Assembly (NCBI GenBank): GCA_013214025.1
Contig: JABSRN010000049.1
Coordinates: 62,001-126,000, forward strand
DNA length: 64,000 nt
Reading direction: 5' to 3'
Origin: Polyangiaceae bacterium
GTDB lineage: Bacteria > Myxococcota_A > Polyangia > Polyangiales > Polyangiaceae
Shown here: positions 18,801-26,900 of the stretch, one piece after another
Layout: each line of letters opens with the position of its first letter
Position numbering within the stretch: the stretch's first letter is position 1
Notes under the pieces: generated by a model
Told to the model about the DNA's origin: nothing
Database searches by the model: none
The model's input: only the letters and a program-made list of their open reading frames with translations
Program-made: the position numbers and the translations under genes

Positions 18801-18834
18801 TGGCGTATCTTGGGGGTTTGCTTGCGCGCGCTGA
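15805..18834 (+). CDS. large lipoprotein with Asp-box (BNR-type) repeats
   Basis: Unknown function; 1009 residues from a GTG. After a basic N-terminus the signal ends in a lipobox (LAQLGAC then GSPS). The body is beta-rich and contains at least two Asp-box motifs (SFDAGVSWHPAG around residue 232 and SVDGGFHWVP around residue 555). That implies a beta-propeller like those of sialidases or photosystem assembly factors. No catalytic set can be recognised. No partner gene is obvious. It is divergent from nadA and isolated downstream by about 245 bases. Confidence 0.7.
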   Translation: MSRRKMPCPPQISGHTRVGTLRRWVRLIALAQLGACGSPSAAVVTGQPAVAGAKAKKSKPRAPRWLLLPERLAKSQKYEPTTALGGEGAMGRSSGNRVIAHGMRITDFADGAIECATTLLPEPTQVVELPARFGSGFLHYGRESIWRSETWTGELVPVLRLSGAIKRLIPGFDRLYVKRAGSLHSLLAIDLNEKQLTAIGALPDAPRYANAGFLDAWVGAVQTDLRGLLVSFDAGVSWHPAGSDIHSFTTHGDHFRVRTKSGSFRLERSGRKYALEPRVANADSRVADASSGSRGGERPLAAAVERGIALSDDRAWVELGGDLVEVDTRRGEIRRKRRAAFPEGMSCHGLALQNSPGFLCETAGGPTLLLEARSWLELDTVLRFAGPRRLYAISAGALVFSGGCSGRAEPAESRYCIRHRDGTIEEFEVAGDTGVERLIPLRDGAVVVLAPPRFGSAGSVSVFREGTGQSLALKLASLDDDQRAFAETGLWLRGFHEAVDGSLRGWIVGSDRFAGVKISIQGAVELSEMKAGLSRTILSGPRALKLSAVGVVELSVDGGFHWVPTELPESVADTIILPRGNSTSSHLRLGCSTVGCSFGPWLRIGFSTAKTRPALTAVESPDYQGVEGRPGMDWRLHCQPNGQRSPRQVVAQRGALRAPSRRAALSSRPQLSAVLGADLESSAWVPFFAHRVPIKVEGDTGFDYGTEEQAVRVRGYVWGDPNHWAASANWVLRGFDPYSVGQSLWSSAVTKTPWSDPAYAAQAFGRVSRVRTTWLPVLDASAQAGALMLRKGSSSELHLFEQGRPIVSLKDAVNVRSLAGVLRLPDAWLLAAREHSGFRIFRISGNQVSATWEYPVKSGGRFEMGLARSTRGDSVALWLGGAESLFFYPMDPRTGGLSSPETVSRKAVETAPVACGPQPTGWQFELRIPSSRRVDLGDGSSGGIKEMTARLLTQGGQVCVAEIAGASSQPLGEAPRAASGQAAEKKLGLVPLSLVDRSVGVSWGFACAR

Positions 18835-19079
18835 GCGCCAACGTTTCAACGTTGCAAGGTCGCTCATTCGAAACTGCGTGATGATGACAGTGGCGTTACT
18901 CGGAGAGGCTTTCTCGAGCGCTCCCGTTAATTGCAATCGCAGATTAGGGTTGTTACCAAAATAGGGTTCGCGCGGAGTGTGGCTGTCCCCCCCGGCCCCT
19001 TTGCGCGGGCACTAAGTGTTTGCCTGCCAGATTCAGCCTGCCTGCGACTCATGACCCGGGCGGCGGGTGGCACCGAGTC
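18835..19079. other. intergenic gap between convergent genes
   Basis: No gene seen. It contains a short palindrome-like AACGTTTCAACGTT at 18840-18853 and a C-run. No clear terminator with a T-run is visible. Confidence 0.4.
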
Positions 19080-19886
19080 CTAGCTGCGGCCGAGTTCTCG
19101 GGAGCGCGCGGTGGCGGCCGCGACTGCCTGCATCAGGGTGTGACGCAGGCCGCCCGCTTCTAAGGCGTTGACCCCGGCGATGGTGGTGCCTCCGGGGCTG
19201 GTCACGAGGTCTTTGAGCACACCAGGATGTTTGCCGGTGTCGAGCACCAGCTTGGCCGCGCCCATCACGGTTTGAGCCGCGAGCAGGGTGGCTACGTCTC
19301 GCGGTAGACCCGCTTGCACGCCGCCGTCGCTTAGGGCTTCGATGATCAACATCACGTAGGCGGGTCCGCTACCAGACAGTCCCGTGACGGCGTCTATCTG
19401 GGACTCATGGAGAACGACCGTGATACCGACGGCGGAGAATAGACTTTGGGCGAGGGTGAGGTGTTCGTCTGTGCAGAACTCGTTGGGGGCGAGTGCCGTC
19501 GCACCGCTTTGGACCAAGGCGGGCGTATTCGGCATTGCGCGCACAACGGCGGTTTTCGGTGCGAGGGCGTTTTCGAAGGTGGACAGAGGAGTGCCGGCGA
19601 GGATCGAGAGCACCAAACAGTTGGGGCTGAGGCTATCGGCGCACTGGGAAAGCACGGCGTCGATCAGCTGAGGTTTGACTGCGAACAGCACGACCTCGGC
19701 CCAGGCACCCAGATCCGTGTTGGAGGAGGTGGTCTGCACACCGTGGTTTGACTCGAGCAGCTCACGACGATCGGCGCTCGGGTCTGAGACCCGAATCTGC
19801 TCCTTCGTCAATGTGCGAGCTGCGAGCAACCCACGGACGAGCGCTTCGGCCATGTTACCCCCACCGATCAAGCCAAGTTTTGTCAC
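19080..19886 (-). CDS. proC: pyrroline-5-carboxylate reductase
   Basis: 268 residues from a GTG. ProC reduces pyrroline-5-carboxylate to proline. It has the N-terminal Rossmann motif GLIGGGNMAEAL, LFAVKPQ, the RAMPNTPALV loop and the C-terminal helix signature SGSGPAYVMLIIEALSDG, followed by TSPGGTT. The start overlaps the dnaJ stop by GTGA, so the two are translationally coupled. Confidence 0.95.
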   Translation of the reverse strand: MTKLGLIGGGNMAEALVRGLLAARTLTKEQIRVSDPSADRRELLESNHGVQTTSSNTDLGAWAEVVLFAVKPQLIDAVLSQCADSLSPNCLVLSILAGTPLSTFENALAPKTAVVRAMPNTPALVQSGATALAPNEFCTDEHLTLAQSLFSAVGITVVLHESQIDAVTGLSGSGPAYVMLIIEALSDGGVQAGLPRDVATLLAAQTVMGAAKLVLDTGKHPGVLKDLVTSPGGTTIAGVNALEAGGLRHTLMQAVAAATARSRELGRS

Positions 19887-20962
19887 AGGAATAGCCTCTT
19901 CAGTCGCCGAACAAAGGTTCGTGGTTCTTGACGGACTTCGTCGCCAAATTCGCGACCCAGCTCTTCGACCAAGCTGAGTTCCGTTTCTGTCATTTCCGTT
20001 GGCACACGGACTCGAATGTCCACCAGTTGGTCGCCAGAGCCCGCGCGAACTCGGTGGGGAACACCGAGGCCCTTCATTCGCAAGACCTGTCCAGGTTGGG
20101 TCCCCGGAGGGATCTTGAGAGACGCCCTGCCCTGTAGGGTCTCGACCTCGACCGTGGTGCCGAGGGCAGCCTGCGGAAAACTGATCGGGAGAGCGCAGCG
20201 CACGTTGTCGCCGTCTCGGCTGAGAAATTCGTGCTCCCCGATCTTGATGCGGACGTCCAAATCCCCGGGCGTGGACGTCCCGGGTGCGTGGTGCCCCTCG
20301 CCCTTGACCGCGTAGCTCTGGGCATCCTCGAGCCCGCTGGGAAAATCCACCTCCAGAGTTACTCGGCGTTTATGCTGTCCGCTCCCAGCGCAGGGGGTGC
20401 ACAAGCTCTTGGGTTTTTGCCCGCGGCCACGACACTTTTCGCACCGGCGTTCGGGGCGAAAGCGAAACAGGCCCTTGCCGCCCCGGATCTTCCCGCGCCC
20501 GCGGCACGCGTTGCAGGGGGAGAGTCCGATACCACCGCGACCCTCGCAGGAATCACATTCAGTTTGCCTATCGTAGGATACGGATTTTTTGCAGCCGGTG
20601 GCAGCCTCCTGAAGGCTCAACTCGACGGTGGCCCGGGCCCGACTGGTACGTGCGCTGCGCACACCGACGGCGCCCAGAAAATCAGAGAACAGATCCCCGA
20701 AGCCGCCCAAGTCGACTTCCGGAAGCTCATCGCCGTCGACGCCGATGCCCCACATATCGTAGCGGCGTCGGCGCTTTGAGTCGTTCAGCAGCTGGTAGGC
20801 CGCGTTTAACTCGCGAAAACGCCGTTGGGCACCCTCGTCGCCGGGATGCAGATCCGGGTGAACTTTGGCTGCTCCTCGACGAAAGGCAGAGCGGATCTCC
20901 GCCTCTCCGGCACTCCTATCCAACCCCAGCAATACATATGGATCGTCCACGGGACCGGGCAT
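19883..20962 (-). CDS. dnaJ: chaperone DnaJ (type I J protein)
   Basis: 359 residues. DnaJ delivers substrates to DnaK and stimulates its ATPase. The J-domain occupies residues 1-70 with its HPD tripeptide (VHPDLH). A short Gly/Phe linker follows, then four zinc-binding CxxCxGxG motifs (CDSCEGRG, CNACRGRG, CEKCRGRG, CTPCAGSG) and the C-terminal substrate domains (FPQAALGTTVEV, KIPPGTQPGQVLR). It lies 12 kb from grpE-dnaK and next to proC. It could be a specialised second DnaJ. Confidence 0.93.
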   Translation of the reverse strand: MPGPVDDPYVLLGLDRSAGEAEIRSAFRRGAAKVHPDLHPGDEGAQRRFRELNAAYQLLNDSKRRRRYDMWGIGVDGDELPEVDLGGFGDLFSDFLGAVGVRSARTSRARATVELSLQEAATGCKKSVSYDRQTECDSCEGRGGIGLSPCNACRGRGKIRGGKGLFRFRPERRCEKCRGRGQKPKSLCTPCAGSGQHKRRVTLEVDFPSGLEDAQSYAVKGEGHHAPGTSTPGDLDVRIKIGEHEFLSRDGDNVRCALPISFPQAALGTTVEVETLQGRASLKIPPGTQPGQVLRMKGLGVPHRVRAGSGDQLVDIRVRVPTEMTETELSLVEELGREFGDEVRQEPRTFVRRLKRLFL

Positions 20963-21053
20963 AACACAACGCGCGGGGGCCGTGACCGCATAGAATCGCG
21001 ATGTTGGCCCTCCAGATCTAGCTACGGGGCATCGAACGGGTTAGTGTCGTGAA

Positions 21054-21455
21054 GTGAGTGATGAGCGACTGAGTGATGAGCGACGTGGCAAAGCCCGAGT
21101 GCCGATTGAGTTGAAGGTTGGCTATCAGCGGGTCAACGCATTCCTGGCCGACTACACTTCCAATATCTCCAAGGGTGGCACCTTTATCGCTACCGAGCGG
21201 CCCCTGGCCGTGGGGACGCAGTTCGTCTTCGCCCTCGGCATTCCGAAAATGGACGAGCCGCTGCGGCTACGGGGCAAGGTGATGTGGATCACCAGCGTCG
21301 AAGAAGCCTCCAAGGCGAACCCAGCCGGCATGGGCATCGAGTTCCTTTACACGGACGACAGCGAGCGCACTGAACTGGAGAAGGCCGTCCGCAAGCTCGT
21401 TGAGAACGAGTTGGGCAAAGTGCTCGCCGAGCGTATTCTCGGTCCTGCGCATTAG
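21054..21455 (+). CDS. PilZ domain protein
   Basis: 133 residues from a GTG. The cyclic-di-GMP-binding PilZ signature is present: basic R-x-x-x-R (DERRGKARV) and N-x-S-x-x-G (SNISKGGTFI) about 30 residues later, then the conserved GIEFL near the end. The length and composition resemble the short PilZ proteins common in myxobacteria. The first 30 bases contain a duplicated AGTGATGAGCGAC, so the start could lie at either copy. It stands alone between divergent dnaJ and a convergent lipoprotein gene. Confidence 0.85.
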   Translation: MSDERLSDERRGKARVPIELKVGYQRVNAFLADYTSNISKGGTFIATERPLAVGTQFVFALGIPKMDEPLRLRGKVMWITSVEEASKANPAGMGIEFLYTDDSERTELEKAVRKLVENELGKVLAERILGPAH

Positions 21456-21557
21456 CCCCGGCGTCCCATCAGCGCGTCCCGTGCAGCGTCTGTTGGCCAG
21501 CGCTCCGAGGGAATAGCCTCTGTTGTTGACCGGCAGGGAGCTGTGGACACCGATAGA

Positions 21558-23795
21558 CTAGGGCAGCGGAAGGCCCTGGGGTAGTGGGAAACGCGTCTGT
21601 TTTTCGCTTAAGTTGCGGGCGATAGTGACCTCGACGAGCTCGATGGCTTCGCTCTTCCCGATGGACAATAGGGATGATTTTGCTTTGGCCGGCGTCTGAG
21701 ACATGGCTGCATAAAAGCGTGCCTCCACCTTTTGGACGCGGGTGGTGGCGGCGGCCAGCAACTGTTCGTGGCTTTGGCGCCCGTTCCCCCATGCCTTGAG
21801 CCGGGCGGGCCAGCCTTCGCGAGCGCTGATCGAAGACAGGGCGTCCTCCCACGTGCCATCGCTAGATACGCCGAGTCGTTGCTCAAGCAACTTCAGCCAG
21901 AGGGCGGTGTAAATCAGATCTTCGTCGTCGAGATTTGCATCGATGGATTGCCGAACTGTCTTGCGTCCCAAGGCGAGCTGCCCGAACACCAGTGCGCGTC
22001 GCGAGGTGTCCAGTAGCGTCATCGAGAGCTGCCTACTGTCGTTAGAAGATGCCTCGAAGGCACGTTCGCCGGCTCGTGTCGCATGGGAGAGCTCGCCGTA
22101 GTGCTCAAGGATCTGGGCGAGGGTTCGCTCGGCTCGCGCCGTTTCCGCCCCGGTGTGGGCGGTATTGCGGGCGTCAAGAGAGCGCAAGAGGGCTCGCTCA
22201 AGGGCCTTTCCCTGGGCCCTAGCATCGCCGAGCGCTCCGTACAGTTCGAAGCGGAAGAGCTCCGTCTCCGCTTCCCCGGCGATGTTTCCGTTCGACCGGT
22301 GAATCTTGAAGACGCCATCTAAGTCGGCCAAGGCGGACTTGAGTTTTCCCTGCTGGCGATGGATGGCTGCCAAACGTTTCAGCGCGTCGGCGCTGGGGCC
22401 GATCGCGACAGCTTGGCTGAGGTAGCGTGCCGCGGCCGCTAGATTGCCCGCTCGTGTTTCAATCACACCCATCGTGTAGCGGAGTTGATTCGAGCGAGGT
22501 TCGATGGGCGATCCAGCTTCACGGGAGGCCAGTTCGAGCAATGGCGCTGCATGCAGATAGGCCCGCCGAGCCGCCGCCACATCACCCATGGACTCTTCGG
22601 TGATCAACGTCCGGAGCAGCACATCCAGGGCGACGCCTAGCTCCTGGGGAGACGGGTCGCCGCCGAGCGCCTCGACGAACATCGGCGCGCAAGCCTCGCC
22701 CATGGCGTACTCCACTAAGACAGCGCAGAGCGGGATGGTGCCCTCCACGTTGCCGATCTGCTCGCGGTACAAGCCGACGGCGGCGCCGAAGGCGGCTCCG
22801 TTCGATATGGCATCGTCCAAGCCTGTTTGGTGCGGCTGGCCCGGTCCGGCTCGCCCCAGCAACGAGAGGAATCCGAGCCAGGACTCCGGCGCATCGCCGT
22901 CGCTCAAACGTCCAAGCTGCTCTTGAAGGTTCGGGGGAACGACGCGATCGAGGCTGGGGTGATCGAGGGCCGCGAGACCCTCGTCGATGTGCCCACTTCT
23001 CAAGAAGAGTGCGGCCAGATTCAGCGCGCCCGTGCGGAGTGCGCGATACGCTTCCATGCCTTCTTCACGCTCTTGCATCGTGCGCGGGGCGGTCTGTTCA
23101 GAGGTGAATGCCTTCGCGAGCTTGACCCAATCCTGAATGGCAGCGACAGCTTCGCTTCGGCTCTTGAGTGTGGGCTCCACCATCGCCCGCTGCAGTGTGC
23201 TGCGCTGAATTTCGCCTGCTCGGCGCATCGGCCCGGCGCTGGTGTTCTCTGCTCGGGTCCAGTCGTTCAGAGCGGCCATATGGGCCTGGGCGTCGGTGCG
23301 TTCGCCCAGAGTCGGCGAAATTTGCTCAAGCATGCCGTAGAACGCTAATGCGCGTCCCGAGTTACCAACCTTGGACACCGCTCTTGCTGCATGCAGCAGT
23401 GCAGCGTCCTGGCCCTGGAGCAGATCCGCTGAAAATTCACCGGGGCGTGCCAAGTAGAGCGCGCCGACCAGGGCCCGCAGCCCGGCTTCCGGGTGCCCAT
23501 TGACGAATCGCAGCTCGGCTCGAGATAGCTGGTAGCGCATCGCGGCGCCCAGCTGTTTGAGCCTCTCTCCGCTGGGCTCCGTTTCCCGGAGCAGTTCGTG
23601 GACGATTCCCGCGAATTGTGCGGGTTCGATGGTGATGTGGGGAACTTCCGCGCCGGGTCCGCCGGTGGGGTGCTTCGCGGTACTTTGGCCGTTGCCGCAG
23701 CCGGCGAGGGAAATGCAAGCGGCGAGCGCGACCCCGCATCCGACTCGCCTGGCAACCGCAGGAAGGGACGCAATCAACCCGTTTTTGGACGACAT
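21558..23795 (-). CDS. TPR-rich lipoprotein
   Basis: 745 residues with a lipobox (CISLAGC then GNG) after a short signal. The body consists of Ala/Leu-rich helical hairpins of tetratricopeptide type throughout, for example PSADALKRLAAIHRQQGKLK and RKTVRQSIDANL. No catalytic motif is visible. It diverges from the large kinase gene across 145 bases and may share a promoter region with it. A scaffold role at the outer membrane is a guess. Confidence 0.7.
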   Translation of the reverse strand: MSSKNGLIASLPAVARRVGCGVALAACISLAGCGNGQSTAKHPTGGPGAEVPHITIEPAQFAGIVHELLRETEPSGERLKQLGAAMRYQLSRAELRFVNGHPEAGLRALVGALYLARPGEFSADLLQGQDAALLHAARAVSKVGNSGRALAFYGMLEQISPTLGERTDAQAHMAALNDWTRAENTSAGPMRRAGEIQRSTLQRAMVEPTLKSRSEAVAAIQDWVKLAKAFTSEQTAPRTMQEREEGMEAYRALRTGALNLAALFLRSGHIDEGLAALDHPSLDRVVPPNLQEQLGRLSDGDAPESWLGFLSLLGRAGPGQPHQTGLDDAISNGAAFGAAVGLYREQIGNVEGTIPLCAVLVEYAMGEACAPMFVEALGGDPSPQELGVALDVLLRTLITEESMGDVAAARRAYLHAAPLLELASREAGSPIEPRSNQLRYTMGVIETRAGNLAAAARYLSQAVAIGPSADALKRLAAIHRQQGKLKSALADLDGVFKIHRSNGNIAGEAETELFRFELYGALGDARAQGKALERALLRSLDARNTAHTGAETARAERTLAQILEHYGELSHATRAGERAFEASSNDSRQLSMTLLDTSRRALVFGQLALGRKTVRQSIDANLDDEDLIYTALWLKLLEQRLGVSSDGTWEDALSSISAREGWPARLKAWGNGRQSHEQLLAAATTRVQKVEARFYAAMSQTPAKAKSSLLSIGKSEAIELVEVTIARNLSEKQTRFPLPQGLPLP

Positions 23796-23940
23796 TGGCT
23801 GGGGAGTCTACTCGATTCGGGCTCCGGGTCATCTATCGTGGGTCCAGGTCCAAAGAATCGACGCGGCTTGCGCCTCCGCACACGATCTGTCGGCCATCGA
23901 GGCGGTGAGAGAGCCAAAGATCGGCTATGGTCGCCGCCGT

Positions 23941-26900
23941 ATGAGCGATCCGCCGCCTCGTGCCACCCCGACGCAGCTTGCTGAATTCGAAATAATTCGG
24001 CGGCTCGGGATCGGCGGCATGGCCGAAGTCTTCCTAGCGAAGAAACGAGGCGCTGAGGGCACCTACAAACTGCTGGTCGTCAAGCGAATATTGCCGGCCC
24101 ACACATCGTCGCGTCGCTTTCAGTCGATGTTCGCCGAAGAGGCGCAACTCGCCACCCGGCTCAACCACCCCAACATCGTCCAGGTCTACGAGTTTCAGGA
24201 CTACGGCGACGAGGGGCAGTTGCTCAGCATGGAATATGTAGAGGGGCCCGACCTGAGGAAATTGGTCCTCGCGGCCAGAAGCAAAGAGGTCCGAGTTCCG
24301 CCTTTCGTGGCCGCCTATGTATTGGGCGAGGTCGCTAAGGGGCTGCACTACGCCCACGAACGGAAAGACGAGGGCGGTGAACGTCTCGACATTGTGCATC
24401 GGGATGTGTCCCCTCAGAACATTCTGTTGAGTTTTGACGGGGCGGTTAAAATCGCCGATTTCGGCATCGCCACGGCGAACCTCTTTCGCGAGGAGCCGGG
24501 CGTTCTCAAGGGCAAGACGGGCTACATGTCGCCCGAGCAGGCTCGGGGAGAAAAGGTCGACTGTCGAACTGACATCTACTCATTGGGGGTAGTGCTTCAC
24601 GAGGTGTTGACGGGTCGGCCGCTTCACGGCTCCGCCAGTGAGGGGGAACTGCTGGCCCTGGTGCGGGATGGCAATGTGCAGCCGCCCAGCTTGTATGCGC
24701 CCGGCGTACCCGAAGATCTGGAAGCTATCGTGATGCGCGCGCTTTCCCGGGAGAAAGAAGATCGCTTCCAAAACGCGCGGGATTTTGCCGCCGCTCTAAC
24801 CCGCGTGTTGTTTCAGCACAAAGAGCTAGTGGATAGCCAAGTTCTGGAGGGCGTGATCTCTCAGCTAGTGAGTCGCGAACATACTTCTCCTGGCGTGGCT
24901 CTGGACGAATCTGCGGACGGTGGCGATCCCGGTGAATTGTCGGCGGACTCTGCCGTGGGAAACGATTCGAATAATCCCGACCGGAATCGGGTAGAGGAGC
25001 GCAGACTTCGGGCGAAGTCCGGACGCGAAGTGCGCCACGTCGCCGTGGTGAGCCTGCGCTTAAAAAAGATGGACGAGCTCGCTGCGGCGATGGGATTCGC
25101 TCGTGCAGCGCAGTTCAGTGATCTGCTCCGGGCGACATTGGATGAAATCGCGTTCAAGCGAGGCGCCAGGTGGTCCTGGGAAGATCGCGAAGTCGAGCAA
25201 GATGGTCGCAAGTGGAGCATCGCGACCGGCGCGCGAGCGGTGCTCGGACTGCTCGCGAATCCGGCGGGCGCTTCCGCCGAAGCTGCCTGGCTGGCCGTCG
25301 ACGTGCACGAAGCCATTCAAGGCGCCTGTGACGGCATGAGTGTGGAGCTCTGGGCTAGCGTCGGAATCGTTCGCGGTATCGCTACCGGTAGTCGGGATTT
25401 GGACGGCCATTTGATTCGCCATCACCTGGAAAAATCTGCGGATTACCTGGCTGACGCTCTGGGCGAACGAGCGCCCGAAGGGCAGACCTGGGTGGCCGGC
25501 GGGTTGTATCGCTTGGTGCGGCGAGAATTCGTGTGGGGGGACGCTCCCACCATTGAGCTGCCCGATGCCGAGGCGTGGAACTTGCCGGGCAATATGCGCA
25601 TCTACGCCCTCAAGCGACCGCTCACCCGTCAAGAGCGCCTGCAGCAGGCGGCGAATGCCCCTCGGGACTTGATCGGACGAGACGCTGAGCTCGGGGACTT
25701 GCACGCCGCTTACCACCGCGCGGTCTCAGTGGTTTCCGCCGGCCCCTTATCCAAAGTGACATCCAGCTTGTACGGCTCGGCCTCCGGAGACACCGACCGC
25801 GAACTCGTGGGGCGCATGGTCAGCCGAGTGGTGGTCGGTGAAATGGGGATCGGCAAGACCGCCTTGGTGTCGACCTTCTTGACGGAACTCCCGCCGGACG
25901 CACGAGTTTTGCGCATCGAATGTTCGCCGGTACGCTCCGAGGTGCCCTACTACGCGGTGGGCCAGTGTGTACGTGAGCTGACGGGAATTCACCTCGACCA
26001 GCTTCCCTCCGAAGCCAGCGAATTGATCCGTACCGCCCTCGGCGAATTTGCCAGCGGCGAGTCGGGCGAGGACATCGTGGACCGCTTGGCGTCACTGGTG
26101 ACGGGCCGCATGACGCCTGCCCAAGACCAAGAGGATGCCGTCCACCACAAACATCTGCTGGCATCCGGCCTACGACGCTTTCTGCTGCGCGCGGCCTTGG
26201 ACGCGCCACTGGTAATGGTAGTCGAGGGTGTGCAATGGGCGGATCTAGCCAGTTTGGAATTGCTGACGTCGATCATCAGCCGCACGGATCCACTGCCCAT
26301 CCTGACGATTTTCGTCACCCGCCCCGATCAGCGAACCGACGCTCGCACCGAAGGCCTTGTCCGCATCGATCTGCGGGCGCTGAGTTCAGACAAACAGATC
26401 CGCTTGGTTCAGGCTCATGTAGAAGCCAGCGAAGGCGTAGGTGCGGCTTGTCGGGAACTGCTTCCTCGAGCCGCAGGCAACCCCTTCTTCTTGCTAGAGA
26501 TAGTGGATGCTTTGCTGGAGCGCGGTCTGCTCGAAGTGGTAGATCTGGAGGATGGTGGCGCTGAGCTTCGGCGAACGGAGCGAGCGGGCGAGCACCGCGA
26601 GGCTCTCCCTTCGACGCTCGAACAACTGATCGCGGACCGTCTCAACGAACTGCCGCCTCAGGAACGGCGGGTGGTCTCGTGGTTGGCGGTATCGGGTGGC
26701 CCCCTCGAGGAATCGGATCTAGCTGAACTGGCCGGGGCCAGTGACGATGCGGTGATCCGACTTTGCGCCCGAGGATTGTGCGACGCCCGAGGGGACGCGG
26801 TCGATGTGCGGCATCCGCTCACTCGCGACGTAGCCTACTTGGGATTGGAGATGCCTGAGCGCGTCGCCATGCACAAACAGCTGGGTGAATTTTTGCTCAA

